A stretch of 64,000 bases of DNA from Streptomyces sp. NBC_01264 (GTDB lineage: Bacteria; Actinomycetota; Actinomycetes; Streptomycetales; Streptomycetaceae). The DNA lies in the NCBI RefSeq assembly GCF_026340675.1, contig NZ_JAPEOX010000003.1, positions 248,001 to 312,000 on the forward strand, read 5' to 3'. Under the pieces are notes generated by a model, which was not told the origin of the DNA, made no database searches, and worked only from the letters and a program-made list of their open reading frames with translations. The position numbers and the translations under genes were made by a program. Shown in pieces: positions 52,339-61,342 of this stretch. Positions within the stretch are counted from its first letter, which is position 1, and each line of letters starts with the position of its first letter.

Positions 52339-52402
52339 CTTGCGGCGAGCCGAGACCTACCACGAGTGGCTCGAATCTGCCTCGAAGTCCGGAGGGGAAT
52401 TC

Positions 52403-53347
52403 ATGTTAATCACGTCTTTTGCGAGCGAAACCACCCAAAGACCGTCGGTCGGGGTCTCAGATGCAAGGCCTCCGGCCGTACCCAACTGGCTCGTGCACCG
52501 TCCCGACACCTCCGAGGTGTTCCTGTCCGCCTGGAAACGCACCGCTCCCGACCGATTCGACGTCACCGTGCGTTGGCCTGAAAACCACCCGTTCCATACC
52601 GGGCTCCACGGTTTCCGCTCGCCCGCCGTCATCGCGGAGGCCATCCGCCAGACGGGCATCCTGCTCTCGCACGCCGAGTACAACGTCCCCCTCGGGCACC
52701 AGTTCCTAATGTCCGACATCCAGTACCGGATCGATCCGGAGCTCCTGACAGCGGACGACGACTCCCCGATCCACATCGACGTCACCTGCACGAACGTCAA
52801 CCGCCGCGGCACCCGCTTCTCCGGCATGGTGTGCCACATGGACGTGATCCAGAGCGGCCGGGTCATCGCCACCGGCGACGGCAGCATGACGTGCACCTCT
52901 CCCGGCGCCTACCGCCGGATGCGCGGTGAGTACGCGGACGCCCGCCCGGTCCTGCCCGTGCCCGAACCGGTGCACCCCTCCCTCGTCCTGCGCACCGATC
53001 CGAGCCATGTCCTGCTGGCTCCCACCATGGATCCCCGGTGCTGGACCCTTCGGCCGTACACCACGAACACCACGCTGTTCGCGCACAAGAACGATCACGT
53101 ACCCGGCATGGTCCTCCTCGAAGCGACCCACCAGGCAGCGTTCGCCGTCGCCGGCGCCACCCGGCTGTACCCCGTCGCGCTCAGCCTCACCTTCGAGCGG
53201 TATGTGGAGTTCCACTCCCCCTGCCTGATCCAGGCGCAGCCGATGGTCCGGACCCGTGACAACACCCTCTCCCTGAGCGTGACAGGCCATCAGAGCGGCC
53301 AGCGGGTCTTCGACGCCCACCTGGAAGCAATTCCCGTTTCCTCCTGA
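52403..53347 (+). CDS. afsA: AfsA-like gamma-butyrolactone synthase
   Basis: 314 residues with two A-factor hotdog repeats: [20 protein letters not shown] at the first (about 28-47) with [20 protein letters not shown], and the second from [20 protein letters not shown]. AfsA condenses DHAP with a beta-ketoacyl thioester, giving the butenolide precursor of A-factor-type signals. ATG at 52403 with GGAGGGG eight bases upstream. Codon 2 is TTA, so translation needs the rare bldA tRNA. The upstream frame (21 residues) lacks a ribosome site. The P450, SDR and epimerase downstream may tailor the signal. Confidence 0.9.
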   Translation: MLITSFASETTQRPSVGVSDARPPAVPNWLVHRPDTSEVFLSAWKRTAPDRFDVTVRWPENHPFHTGLHGFRSPAVIAEAIRQTGILLSHAEYNVPLGHQFLMSDIQYRIDPELLTADDDSPIHIDVTCTNVNRRGTRFSGMVCHMDVIQSGRVIATGDGSMTCTSPGAYRRMRGEYADARPVLPVPEPVHPSLVLRTDPSHVLLAPTMDPRCWTLRPYTTNTTLFAHKNDHVPGMVLLEATHQAAFAVAGATRLYPVALSLTFERYVEFHSPCLIQAQPMVRTRDNTLSLSVTGHQSGQRVFDAHLEAIPVSS

Positions 53348-53496
53348 TCACCTCAGTTTCGAACCAAATGGGCACCGGTTCCCTGCGATCCGCTGGCCGA
53401 GTCACCCCTGCGCAAAGTGGCGGGAAGGTCGTAGGCGTGTCAGCCTGTGACGTCATCCGACTCACCGTCACCAGCAGTTGTAGGAGGGATACTCCT

Positions 53497-54759
53497 GTGA
53501 GCAGGCAGTGCCCGTTCGTCATCGATCCGCTCGGCCAGGACATTCACGGAGAGATCAAGGACATACGCTCCCTTGGCCGGGCCGTGCGGATCGTGCTCCC
53601 CGGTGGAGTGGAGGCGTGGTCCGTCACGGACTACGCACTCGTGAAACGCCTGCTCACCGATCCCCGGGTATCGAAGGACGCCTACCGGCACTGGCCGGCG
53701 TGGATCGACGGAGAAGTCGACCAGGAGTGGCCGCTGGCCATCTGGGTCTCGGTGCAGAACATGGTCACCGCCTACGGCGAGGAGCACGCGCGCCTGCGCA
53801 AGCCGGTGGCGGGGGAGTTCACCATGCGCCGCGTGGCAGCCCTGCGGCCCCGGGTCGAGGAAATAGCCGCAGGACTGCTGGACCGCCTGGAAGAGGCCCC
53901 GCGGGAGGAGCCCGTGGACCTCCGCAAGGAATTCGCCCACGTACTGCCGCACGCCGTGGTCTGCGAGCTGTTCGGAATTCCACATTCCGCACGCGACCCG
54001 CTGCAGAAGATCATTGACGCGTTCTTCGCCACCTCGATCACCCCCGAGGACGCGATGGCGAATGGCACGGCCATGTACGAGATCCTCAACGAAGTCGTGG
54101 CGCACAAGAGAAAAAATCCCGCCGACGACCTCACATCGGGCCTCATCTCCGCACGAGACTCGGGCACCGCAGACATGAGCGAGAAGGAACTCCTCGACAA
54201 TCTCATCCTCCTCTTCACCGCCGGCTACGAGACGACGGTGAACCTCATAGACAACGCGGTCGTCTCCCTCCTCACGCACCCCGACCAGCTCGCGCTCGTA
54301 CGGGACGGCAAGGCCTCGTGGGAGGACGTGATCGACGAATCCCTGCGCGTGGACCCGCCCGGCGCGCACAGCATCCTGCGCTACGCCGTCGAGACGATCG
54401 AGATCGACGACGACGTACGCATCCCGCAGGGCGACGCGATCGTCATCTGCTTCGCCGGAGCGGGCCGCGACCCCCTCCACCACGGCGCCGGGGCGGACCT
54501 CTTCGACATCACCCGCGACACCCGGGCCGATCACGTGTCGTTCGGGTACGGAGCCCACCACTGTCTCGGTGTGAACCTGGCCCGGATGGAGGTCGCCATC
54601 GCCCTGTCGGCGCTCTTCGAGCGGTTCCCCGACATAGCCCTGGCCGTGCCGGCCGATGAACTCCGGCCGAAGTTCTCGTTCGTCTCCAACGGCCACCGCA
54701 CGGTTCCCGTGATCCTGGGCGGGCCCGGCCCCCGCAACGCGGCGATTTTCAGCCAATAG
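53497..54759 (+). CDS. Cytochrome P450
   Basis: 420 residues, bacterial class I P450. I-helix [11 protein letters not shown] (about 240-250), K-helix ExxR in DESLRVDPP, and the haem-binding loop [17 protein letters not shown] with the axial Cys (about 351). It needs external ferredoxin and reductase. GTG at 53497 with AGGAGGG eight bases upstream; the ribosome site lies in a small hairpin (AGGAG-GGATA-CTCCT). It follows the afsA homologue and precedes an SDR, the order seen in several butyrolactone/butenolide signal loci, so it may oxidise the signal side chain; a role in product tailoring is equally possible. Confidence 0.9.
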   Translation: MSRQCPFVIDPLGQDIHGEIKDIRSLGRAVRIVLPGGVEAWSVTDYALVKRLLTDPRVSKDAYRHWPAWIDGEVDQEWPLAIWVSVQNMVTAYGEEHARLRKPVAGEFTMRRVAALRPRVEEIAAGLLDRLEEAPREEPVDLRKEFAHVLPHAVVCELFGIPHSARDPLQKIIDAFFATSITPEDAMANGTAMYEILNEVVAHKRKNPADDLTSGLISARDSGTADMSEKELLDNLILLFTAGYETTVNLIDNAVVSLLTHPDQLALVRDGKASWEDVIDESLRVDPPGAHSILRYAVETIEIDDDVRIPQGDAIVICFAGAGRDPLHHGAGADLFDITRDTRADHVSFGYGAHHCLGVNLARMEVAIALSALFERFPDIALAVPADELRPKFSFVSNGHRTVPVILGGPGPRNAAIFSQ

Positions 54760-54816
54760 CGCCGGGGCGCCCCTCCCCGAAGGATCCATCGGACCCCGGC
54801 AGACGAAAGAGTCACC

Positions 54817-55581
54817 ATGACGGAAAAGACCGGCCTCCTGGACGGCAGGCGCGCCCTGATCACCGGCGCGAGCAGCGGCATCGGGGCGGCCGCAGCCCGG
54901 GTGTTCTGCGAGCACGGGGCCTCGGTGCTCCTCACCGCCCGGCGCGAGGAGGAACTGGCCGCGCTCACCCGCGAGCTGACGGACCAGGGTTTCACCGCCT
55001 CCTACGCGGTCGCCGACGTGTCCCGCGCCGAAGAGGTCGAGGCGGCCGTGGCCACGGCCGTGCGGCTCTTCGGCGGCCTGGACGCCGCCTTCAACAACGC
55101 CGGGCTCGGTACCGTGCCCGCACCTCTGCACCTCACCGAGGACGCGGAGTTCGAGGCCGTCATGGCCACCAACGTCCGCGGCACGTGGAACTGCATGAAG
55201 TACGAGATCGCCGCGATGCTGCCGGGCGGCGGGGCCATCGTGAACAACAGCAGCGTCGCGGGTCTGGTCGGCACCCCGGCGGCCGCCGCGTACATCGCGG
55301 CGAAGCACGCCGTCATCGGGCTGACGAAGGCCGCGGCCGAGTACGCCGCCCAGGGCGTCCGGGTCAATGCCGTCGCGCCCGGCACGACCCGCAGCGAGAT
55401 GATGGCCCAGTGGTTCGATCTGAACCCGGGCCTGGAGGAGCAACTCCACACCAGGGCCCCGCTGCCGCGTACGGCGGACCCGCGCGAGATCGCCCAGGCG
55501 GCCGCGTGGCTGCTCAGCGACCAGGCGTCCTTCGTGGTCGGCGCGACCGTCCCGGTGGACGGCGGCTGGACCGCCCGCTGA
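54817..55581 (+). CDS. Short-chain dehydrogenase/reductase
   Basis: 254 residues, classical SDR: ITGASSGIGAAAARVF (13-28), NNAGLGT (NNAG), catalytic Ser in NNSSVAGLVG, YIAAKHAVIG (YxxxK), and the C-terminal PVDGGWT. NAD(P)-dependent alcohol/ketone interconversion. In afsA loci such SDRs (e.g. BarS1 type) reduce the 6-keto group of A-factor-like signals. 57 bases after the P450 gene. Confidence 0.9.
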   Translation: MTEKTGLLDGRRALITGASSGIGAAAARVFCEHGASVLLTARREEELAALTRELTDQGFTASYAVADVSRAEEVEAAVATAVRLFGGLDAAFNNAGLGTVPAPLHLTEDAEFEAVMATNVRGTWNCMKYEIAAMLPGGGAIVNNSSVAGLVGTPAAAAYIAAKHAVIGLTKAAAEYAAQGVRVNAVAPGTTRSEMMAQWFDLNPGLEEQLHTRAPLPRTADPREIAQAAAWLLSDQASFVVGATVPVDGGWTAR

Positions 55582-55754
55582 CCGCCCGCTGCCCCCTCCG
55601 CACGACGCCGGCCGGTCGCGACCGGCCGTGCAACCGGAACACAGGGGGAGTCGGCGGAACTCGGCGGAACTCGTCGGCAACGAACAGGCGAAGAGCTGTA
55701 CGGCCACTTCCGAGCGCCCGGCATGGCCACCCACGCGCCGATAAAATCGCCCCT

Positions 55755-56702
55755 ATGCAGACATCTGGAAGACCCAGGGTAATTGTCCTCACCGGAGCCA
55801 CCGGTTTCGTCGGCTCGGCCGCACTGGACGCCCTGGCCCGCCATCCCGGAATCCTGGTACGGGCCCTCGCCCGCATCCCCAGTGCGGAGCGCGAAGGCGT
55901 GGAGTGGGTACGTGCGGACCTGGGCGACCCCGGCTCCCTGAAAGGGACCTGCGAGGGCGCGGCCGCGCTGGTGAACCTGGCCTCGTACATCGGGCAGGAC
56001 GAGGAGCGCTGCCACACGGTCAACGTCCTGGGCGGCGCGGCACTCCTCGCGGAGGCCGTGCGGGCGGGGGTGGACCGGATCGTCCACCTGTCCACGGCCG
56101 CGGTCTACGGGAACCTCCCGCACCGCGGGATCGAGGTCGACGAGGTGACCCCGGATCCGGCGTCCGCCGCGAGCCGCACCCGCCTGGCGGCGGAGGCCCC
56201 GGTGCTGGCCGCCGGCGGTACCGTCCTGCGGCCGGGTCTGGTGCTGGGCGCCGGTGACCGCTGGGTGGTCCCGGCCCTGGCCGAACTGATCGACCGGGTC
56301 CCGGCCAGCTGGGACGGCGGCCGCGCCCTGCTGTCCGTGGTCGACGTCGGCGAACTCGCCCGCCTGATCGACTCCCTGGCCACGGCCCCGGGCCCCGCCC
56401 CGCGCGGGGTCCACCACGCGAGCCACCCCGCCGCGGTGACCAGCGCCGGCCTCATGTCGGCGCTCGCCGCCGAAGGAATCCTGCCGGAGGCGCGGGAGGA
56501 CTGGCCGTGGGACCGCTGCGTGGAACAACTCCACGCGCACCCGGGCCAGGTGACGGAGCGGCAGTTCTCCCTGCTGGCCCGCGACTACTACCAGCGCGCC
56601 GACACCATCTGGCAGCTCACCGGCCTGTGCCCCACACCCACGCCCCTCTCCCTGCTCCCCTCCGCGGCCCCCTGGTACCGCGCCTTCCTGTCCCGCCCCT
56701 GA
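55755..56702 (+). CDS. NAD-dependent epimerase/dehydratase
   Basis: 315 residues, extended SDR: LTGATGFVGSAALDALARHP (12-31) and a VHLSTAAVYGNLP segment. The YxxxK is replaced (no Tyr-x3-Lys; RTRLAAEA at that place), so it is an atypical member. No ribosome site; TAAAAT at 55742-55747 lies seven bases before the ATG, suggesting a leaderless message. Probably signal or product tailoring; last plus-strand gene of the group. Confidence 0.82.
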   Translation: MQTSGRPRVIVLTGATGFVGSAALDALARHPGILVRALARIPSAEREGVEWVRADLGDPGSLKGTCEGAAALVNLASYIGQDEERCHTVNVLGGAALLAEAVRAGVDRIVHLSTAAVYGNLPHRGIEVDEVTPDPASAASRTRLAAEAPVLAAGGTVLRPGLVLGAGDRWVVPALAELIDRVPASWDGGRALLSVVDVGELARLIDSLATAPGPAPRGVHHASHPAAVTSAGLMSALAAEGILPEAREDWPWDRCVEQLHAHPGQVTERQFSLLARDYYQRADTIWQLTGLCPTPTPLSLLPSAAPWYRAFLSRP

Positions 56703-56726
56703 AGGACGCGAGGCCGGCCACCCGGA

Positions 56727-57866
56727 TCAGCGAGCGCCCCCACCCTCACCACGAACGATCCGAAATCGACCGGTGAGGTCCGCGGGATCCCGGTCGACCA
56801 CGCGGACAGGTGCCCAGACCCACTGCCAGACACCGATCCCCGGGCTCCGGGAGAACCGGATCGGCCCACGGGTGCCCTCGACCTCCACCCGCGGCCAGGC
56901 CGCGGCGATGGCCGCCCGGTCCGTGCCGTACGAACGCAGCACCTCGGCAAGGACGGTGACGCTGTCCCAGCCCTCGAACGCCACGAACGAGGGCTCCTCA
57001 CCCAGCCGCTCGCGGAGCTCCTTCTCCACCCGCTCCCCGAGCGGCCCGAGCCGCTCGGGGAGATAGCGCAGGAACGGGATCCCTGCGCCGTCCCCGCCCA
57101 GCTCCCCGGCCCATCCGGCGAACTCCGGTTGTCCGGCCGGAGCCCCGATCAGGACCTCCCCGAGCCGCCGGTCGCCCCGGACGGCCCGGACGATCGCCGC
57201 CGCCGGCTCCGGATACCCGACCAGCAGCAGAAGCGCCGTGGCCCCCTCCTCGACAAGCACGTCGCACAGTCCCTCGACCCCCTCAACCGTGCTCCCCTGC
57301 ACGTCGATCTCCACGACGCTGCCCCCGTGAGCGGCGAACCGCTCCCGCAGGATGCGCGTCCCGGAAGCCCAGTAGACACTCGGCTGGATCGCCACCGCGA
57401 TCCGGCTGTGGCCCGCCCCGAGCAGGGAGTCCGCGTACGTCCGCCAGCCGTGGGACTGGGCCGGAGCCAGCCGCGCGACCCACTGCGTGGGCTCCTCGGT
57501 GAGCGCGTCGAGCACCGCGGAGGAACACAGATACGGCATCCCGACGGCATCGGCCCGGACGGCGGCGGCCCGGGCGACGACACTGTGGTACTCCCCCACC
57601 ACGGCGGCCACCCCCAGACCCGCCAGCTCCTCCACGGCCGCCGCGGCCCGCTCCGGATCGGCCGCGGTGTCCCGAACCACAAGCTCCAACGCCCGCCCGC
57701 CGATCCCTCCCCCTTCGTTGACCTCGCGCACGGCCAACTCGAGCCCCGCGAGCAACTGCCGCCCGGCATCGACCCACCCCGGCGGCGTCAACGGCACAAG
57801 AGCCCCCAGCCGCACGACCGGCCCCTGGGCCGACCCCCCTGACGACGCCGACGCCGAGGCATTCAC
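56727..57866 (-). CDS. Periplasmic-binding-fold (Leu/Ile/Val type) protein without signal peptide
   Basis: About 379 residues, type I periplasmic-binding fold (Peripla_BP_6/LivJ-like): VRLGALVPLTPPGWVDAGRQ, LELAVREVNEGGGIGGRALE, VAAVVGEYHSVVARAAAVRA, and VAFEGWDSVTVLAEVLRSYG. GTG at 57866 has GAGGAG nine bases upstream. With this start there is neither signal peptide nor lipobox, and no ABC permease or ATPase lies nearby, so a cytosolic ligand sensor (AmiC-like) is as likely as a transporter part. Longer starts at 57929/57938 add a Gly/Val-rich stretch. Confidence 0.75.
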   Translation of the reverse strand: MNASASASSGGSAQGPVVRLGALVPLTPPGWVDAGRQLLAGLELAVREVNEGGGIGGRALELVVRDTAADPERAAAAVEELAGLGVAAVVGEYHSVVARAAAVRADAVGMPYLCSSAVLDALTEEPTQWVARLAPAQSHGWRTYADSLLGAGHSRIAVAIQPSVYWASGTRILRERFAAHGGSVVEIDVQGSTVEGVEGLCDVLVEEGATALLLLVGYPEPAAAIVRAVRGDRRLGEVLIGAPAGQPEFAGWAGELGGDGAGIPFLRYLPERLGPLGERVEKELRERLGEEPSFVAFEGWDSVTVLAEVLRSYGTDRAAIAAAWPRVEVEGTRGPIRFSRSPGIGVWQWVWAPVRVVDRDPADLTGRFRIVRGEGGGAR

Positions 57867-58377
57867 AGTGTCCCGCTCCTCTACTCCCACACCACCAGGC
57901 CCAACCCCACCCGGCAACCACTTGATCATCCGCCCCATTGCACCCACCCCCACCCCCAAACACAACCGCTTACATCCCACCCCCAGCCTCAACGTGCTCG
58001 AGCGTTTCGTCGAAACCCGGGCAGCCTCCCGACACACCGCACCCCGTGGGCGTACCCGACCTGCTCGGGCACGTGTACGTCGTGACCGATCGGCTTCCAA
58101 GCACGCCCTACGCGCCGGCCCCGGGTACGGCCACGATTTCTCGTACGAGCCAGGCAAACCCCAGCAAGATCGCTCTCACCCGGGATCTCCTGTACGCCAA
58201 CTACTCGTACCCGGAAGGGCCGGAGTAGGGGCAACGGCCCCACAGGGCCCCGCGCAGACCCGTCCCGGCCCAGCCCCACCTCCCCCAAACCCACACCCCG
58301 CGGGAACCACGCCCCCGCCCCCGACGTCGTCGTACCAGCCGCACCACACCCCCAATCGGAACAGGCAGAAACGGCCC
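57867..58377. other. 511-base divergent intergenic region
   Basis: Lies between the binding-fold gene (minus) and the EEP gene (plus). Open frames here are Pro-rich readings of C-runs with no recognisable domain. No strong hairpin seen. It should contain both promoters. Confidence 0.4.
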
Positions 58378-59568
58378 ATGACCCAGACGAACTCGGGCCC
58401 AACCGCCGGCCCAACCCCTGACCCAACCCCCAGCCCGACCCCCGATCCGACCCCCGACCCAACGGCCGATCCGACCCCCGAACCCGCCCACAGGGTCCCC
58501 GCCACCCCTACCCCCCGCCTCCTCTCCCGCCGGCCACCCCTCTGCCGCCGGCCACTCCTCCCCCGCCACGTCCCCTGGCCCGCGGCCCTCAGAACACCCG
58601 TCCCAGCACTCCCCGCGCCCCCCGTACTCCCGGTACTCCCCCTACTCCTCGCCGTACTCCTGACCCGCCCCTCCCTCGTCCCCAACACCCCCGGCCACCT
58701 CGGCAGCTTCCTGGAGACGTTCCTGCCCTGGCTCGGCCTGGCCGTCCCGCTCCTCCTCGCCCTGGCCCTACGACGCCGCTCCGCCGCCACCGCCCTGGCC
58801 CTCCTGCTCCCCACCGCCGCCTGGCTGGGCCAGTTCGGGAACCTCCTTCCCCACACCCCCACGGCCGCCGCCGACACCACCACCGCCTCCCACCCCACCC
58901 TCACCGCCGTCCAGCACAACATCAGCGACGAGAACCCGACCCCCTCCCGAACGGCCAGTGCCCTCGCCTCCCCGCACCCCACCCTCATCGCCGTCGAGGA
59001 GCTCACCCCCGCCGCCGTCACCGCCTTCACCACAACCCTCGCCGCCGGCTATCCCCACCACGCCACCCACGGCACGGTCGGCCTCTGGTCGGCGTACCCG
59101 CTTACCGACGTCCGCCCCGTGGACATCAGGCCTTCGGCCCTCGCCGGCGATCCGCACTGGAACCGCGCCCTGCGCGCCACTGCCGCCACCCCCGACGGGC
59201 CCGTCGCCGTCTACGTCGTCCACCTGCCCTCCCTGCGCCTCGGTACCTCCGGCTTCGGCTCCGCCCGCCGCGACGAGAGCGCCGTGCTCCTCGCCGCCGT
59301 CCTCGCCGCCGAACCCATCGACCGCGTCGTCCTGCTGGGGGACTTCAACGGCACCGCCGACGACCGCGGCTTGGCCCCCGTCCGCACCGCCCTGGCGGTG
59401 AAGGCGGCAACACCCGCCCCCGGCTTCGCCTTCACCTGGCCCGCGGCCTTCCCCCTGGCCCGGATCGACCAGATCCTGGTCCGCTCGGGCACCGTCACCC
59501 GCGTCCGTACGCTCCCCGCCACCTCCAGTGATCACCTGCCCCTCAGCGCCGACATCCGGTTCGATTAA
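58378..59568 (+). CDS. Membrane-anchored endonuclease/exonuclease/phosphatase (EEP) family protein
   Basis: 396 residues. N-terminus: low-complexity Pro/Thr/Asp repeat (PTPDPTPSPTPDPTPDPT, about 14-40). Then three hydrophobic helices (about 78-95, 112-130 and 135-150). Then an external EEP domain: TLTAVQHNISDENPTP, LIAVEELTP, VAVYVVHLPS, VVLLGDFNGTADDRGL and the C-terminal SSDHLPLSADIRF. The metal and catalytic residues (N, E, D/N, D-H) are conserved. Substrate could be phospholipid, nucleic acid or phosphoinositide-like. ATG start inferred from a GAAACGGCCC context; ribosome site weak. Confidence 0.8.
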   Translation: MTQTNSGPTAGPTPDPTPSPTPDPTPDPTADPTPEPAHRVPATPTPRLLSRRPPLCRRPLLPRHVPWPAALRTPVPALPAPPVLPVLPLLLAVLLTRPSLVPNTPGHLGSFLETFLPWLGLAVPLLLALALRRRSAATALALLLPTAAWLGQFGNLLPHTPTAAADTTTASHPTLTAVQHNISDENPTPSRTASALASPHPTLIAVEELTPAAVTAFTTTLAAGYPHHATHGTVGLWSAYPLTDVRPVDIRPSALAGDPHWNRALRATAATPDGPVAVYVVHLPSLRLGTSGFGSARRDESAVLLAAVLAAEPIDRVVLLGDFNGTADDRGLAPVRTALAVKAATPAPGFAFTWPAAFPLARIDQILVRSGTVTRVRTLPATSSDHLPLSADIRFD

Positions 59569-59577
59569 CGTACGTTC

Positions 59578-60786
59578 ATGACCGACTTCGTACTGGTGGC
59601 AGGCGCCTGGCTCGGAGCGGCGGCCTGGGACGACGTGGCTGCCGAACTCCGCACCCCTCCCCGCACCGCTCCCGGCACCCCACCCCGCGGCCCGGGCGGT
59701 GACCACGAGGTCCACGCACTGACCCTGTCCGGCCTCGCGGAGAAGCAGGGCGTCCCGGCCGGCCAGCAGACACACGTCACGGACATAGTCGACGCCATCG
59801 ACGAGCTCGGCTTGCGCGATGTGGTCCTCGTGGGCCACGGCTACTCCGGCATCCCGGTCGGCCAGGCCGCCGAACGGATCGGCGGCCGCCTGAACCGGGT
59901 TGTGTTCGTCGACGCCGACCTCCCCGCCCACAACGCGCCCTTCGTCTCCCGCCGGCCGGACGGCCGGTCCGCCGCCGCCGTAGAGGCCGCCCTCGCCGCG
60001 AACGACGGCTTCTGGCCGCCCCCACAGGCCGCCGACTACGCGAACCAGGGCCTCACCGAAGAGCACATCACCCGTATCCTCGCCAACTCCACCCCTCACC
60101 CGGGCGCCACGCTCACCGAGCCGGCCGTACTGACCCACCCGCTCGCCGAGCTCCCCGCCACCTACGTCACTTGCCTGCTGGGCGGCACCGAACCCCACCC
60201 CGACGTGGCGAAGCTCCTGTCCACCGGCCCGGACTGGCAGTCGGTCACCCTGGATACGGGCCACTGGCCGATGTTCTCCGCCCCGTCCACGCTGGCCGGC
60301 GTACTCCTCGATGCCGCCGCCCAGGACACCCCACCGCAGGCTCCCGGCCTCCGCATCCACCCGATGGACGCCGCCTCCGAAGCCGACCTGCTCGACTGGC
60401 AGCACGTCCACAACGCGATCATCCCGACGGACCTCCTCTCCCTGGACGACATACGCGAGCGCTCCACCCGCCACGTCCTGCACCTCGCCCACCTCGGCGA
60501 CACCCTCATCGGATGTACGACAGTCCGCCCTCCCGTCGCCGGCTCCACGACCGCCACCGTGATCGCACGCGTCCTCCCTCCATACCGGGGACGGGGTTTC
60601 GGCCGAGAGCTGTACACCTACGCACTCGCCCAGGCACGGGCCCTCGGCGCCGAGGTGATCGAGACGGTGGTCCTCGCGTCCAACCCGGAGGGTCTGAGCT
60701 TCGCTCGCCGGGCGGGCTTCATCGAGTTCGACCGCTACGTCCTCCCCGGCGACACCGTGCCCTTCGTAGACCTGCGCCTCGCGTGA
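59578..60786 (+). CDS. Alpha/beta-hydrolase fused to a GNAT acetyltransferase domain
   Basis: 402 residues. Residues 1-250: esterase of the MhpC/salicylate-methylesterase-like group, with FVLVAGAWLGAAAWDDVAAE, nucleophile motif GHGYSG (Tyr-Ser, about 85) and late GHWPMFSAP with His. Residues ~255-402: GNAT fold, with acetyl-CoA loop VLPPYRGRGFGRELYTYALA and FARRAGFIEFDRY. Such fusions are rare. The two domains may act on the same small molecule (hydrolyse, then acetylate). Overlaps the following GNAT gene (GTGA). Confidence 0.85.
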   Translation: MTDFVLVAGAWLGAAAWDDVAAELRTPPRTAPGTPPRGPGGDHEVHALTLSGLAEKQGVPAGQQTHVTDIVDAIDELGLRDVVLVGHGYSGIPVGQAAERIGGRLNRVVFVDADLPAHNAPFVSRRPDGRSAAAVEAALAANDGFWPPPQAADYANQGLTEEHITRILANSTPHPGATLTEPAVLTHPLAELPATYVTCLLGGTEPHPDVAKLLSTGPDWQSVTLDTGHWPMFSAPSTLAGVLLDAAAQDTPPQAPGLRIHPMDAASEADLLDWQHVHNAIIPTDLLSLDDIRERSTRHVLHLAHLGDTLIGCTTVRPPVAGSTTATVIARVLPPYRGRGFGRELYTYALAQARALGAEVIETVVLASNPEGLSFARRAGFIEFDRYVLPGDTVPFVDLRLA

Positions 60787-61310
60787 GCGGCCACTGGGTC
60801 CGCCTCGAGCTCACGGTCCGCACCTTCCACTCCGCCCGGTTCACGCCGTACGTCGACCGGTGCCGCGCCGCGGGCTTCAGCTTCACGACCCTCGCCCGGC
60901 TCGGCGACGCCGAGGACGAACGCCGCAGCCTCTACGAGCTGAACAAGGAATGCTCGGCCGGCATCCCCGAACAAGGCGTGTTCCACTCCTACGACGCCTA
61001 CACCCGCCTGCGCTTCGCAGTGCCCTCCTACGACCCGGCCGGCATCATCGTCGCCCGGGACCAGGACGGCACCTGGGTCGGCATGGCGGCGACCTCCCTC
61101 CATCTCTCCGACGGCTTCGCCTTCAACGAAATGACCGGTGTCCGAGGCCGCGGCATCTCCCTCGCCATGAAGACCCTCGGGATCGCCTTCGCCGACGAGC
61201 ACGGAGCCCCCGTCATCCGCACGATCCACCACCCCGCGAACACCTCGGCCATCGCCATGAACCGCACCCTCGGCTACATGGACGCGAACTGGCACCAGGA
61301 GACGCCCTGA
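60783..61310 (+). CDS. GNAT family acetyltransferase
   Basis: 175 residues, translationally coupled to the hydrolase-GNAT gene. LYELNKECSAGIPEQGVFHS, then GTWVGMAATSLHLSDGFAFN, the acetyl-CoA loop GVRGRGISLAMKTLGIAFAD and the end MNRTLGYMDANWHQ. In tandem with the GNAT half of the upstream protein this forms a pair reminiscent of double-GNAT enzymes that have been split. Substrate unknown. Confidence 0.85.
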   Translation: MSGHWVRLELTVRTFHSARFTPYVDRCRAAGFSFTTLARLGDAEDERRSLYELNKECSAGIPEQGVFHSYDAYTRLRFAVPSYDPAGIIVARDQDGTWVGMAATSLHLSDGFAFNEMTGVRGRGISLAMKTLGIAFADEHGAPVIRTIHHPANTSAIAMNRTLGYMDANWHQETP

Positions 61311-61342
61311 CCCGGCCCCTACGGGCCCTACGCCTGCGGCCC

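Noticed and set aside
31491..56702. Tropolone or 3-amino-4-hydroxybenzoate type cluster
   Set aside because: No phenylacetyl-CoA (paa) genes and no GriH/GriI-like pair, which those routes need.
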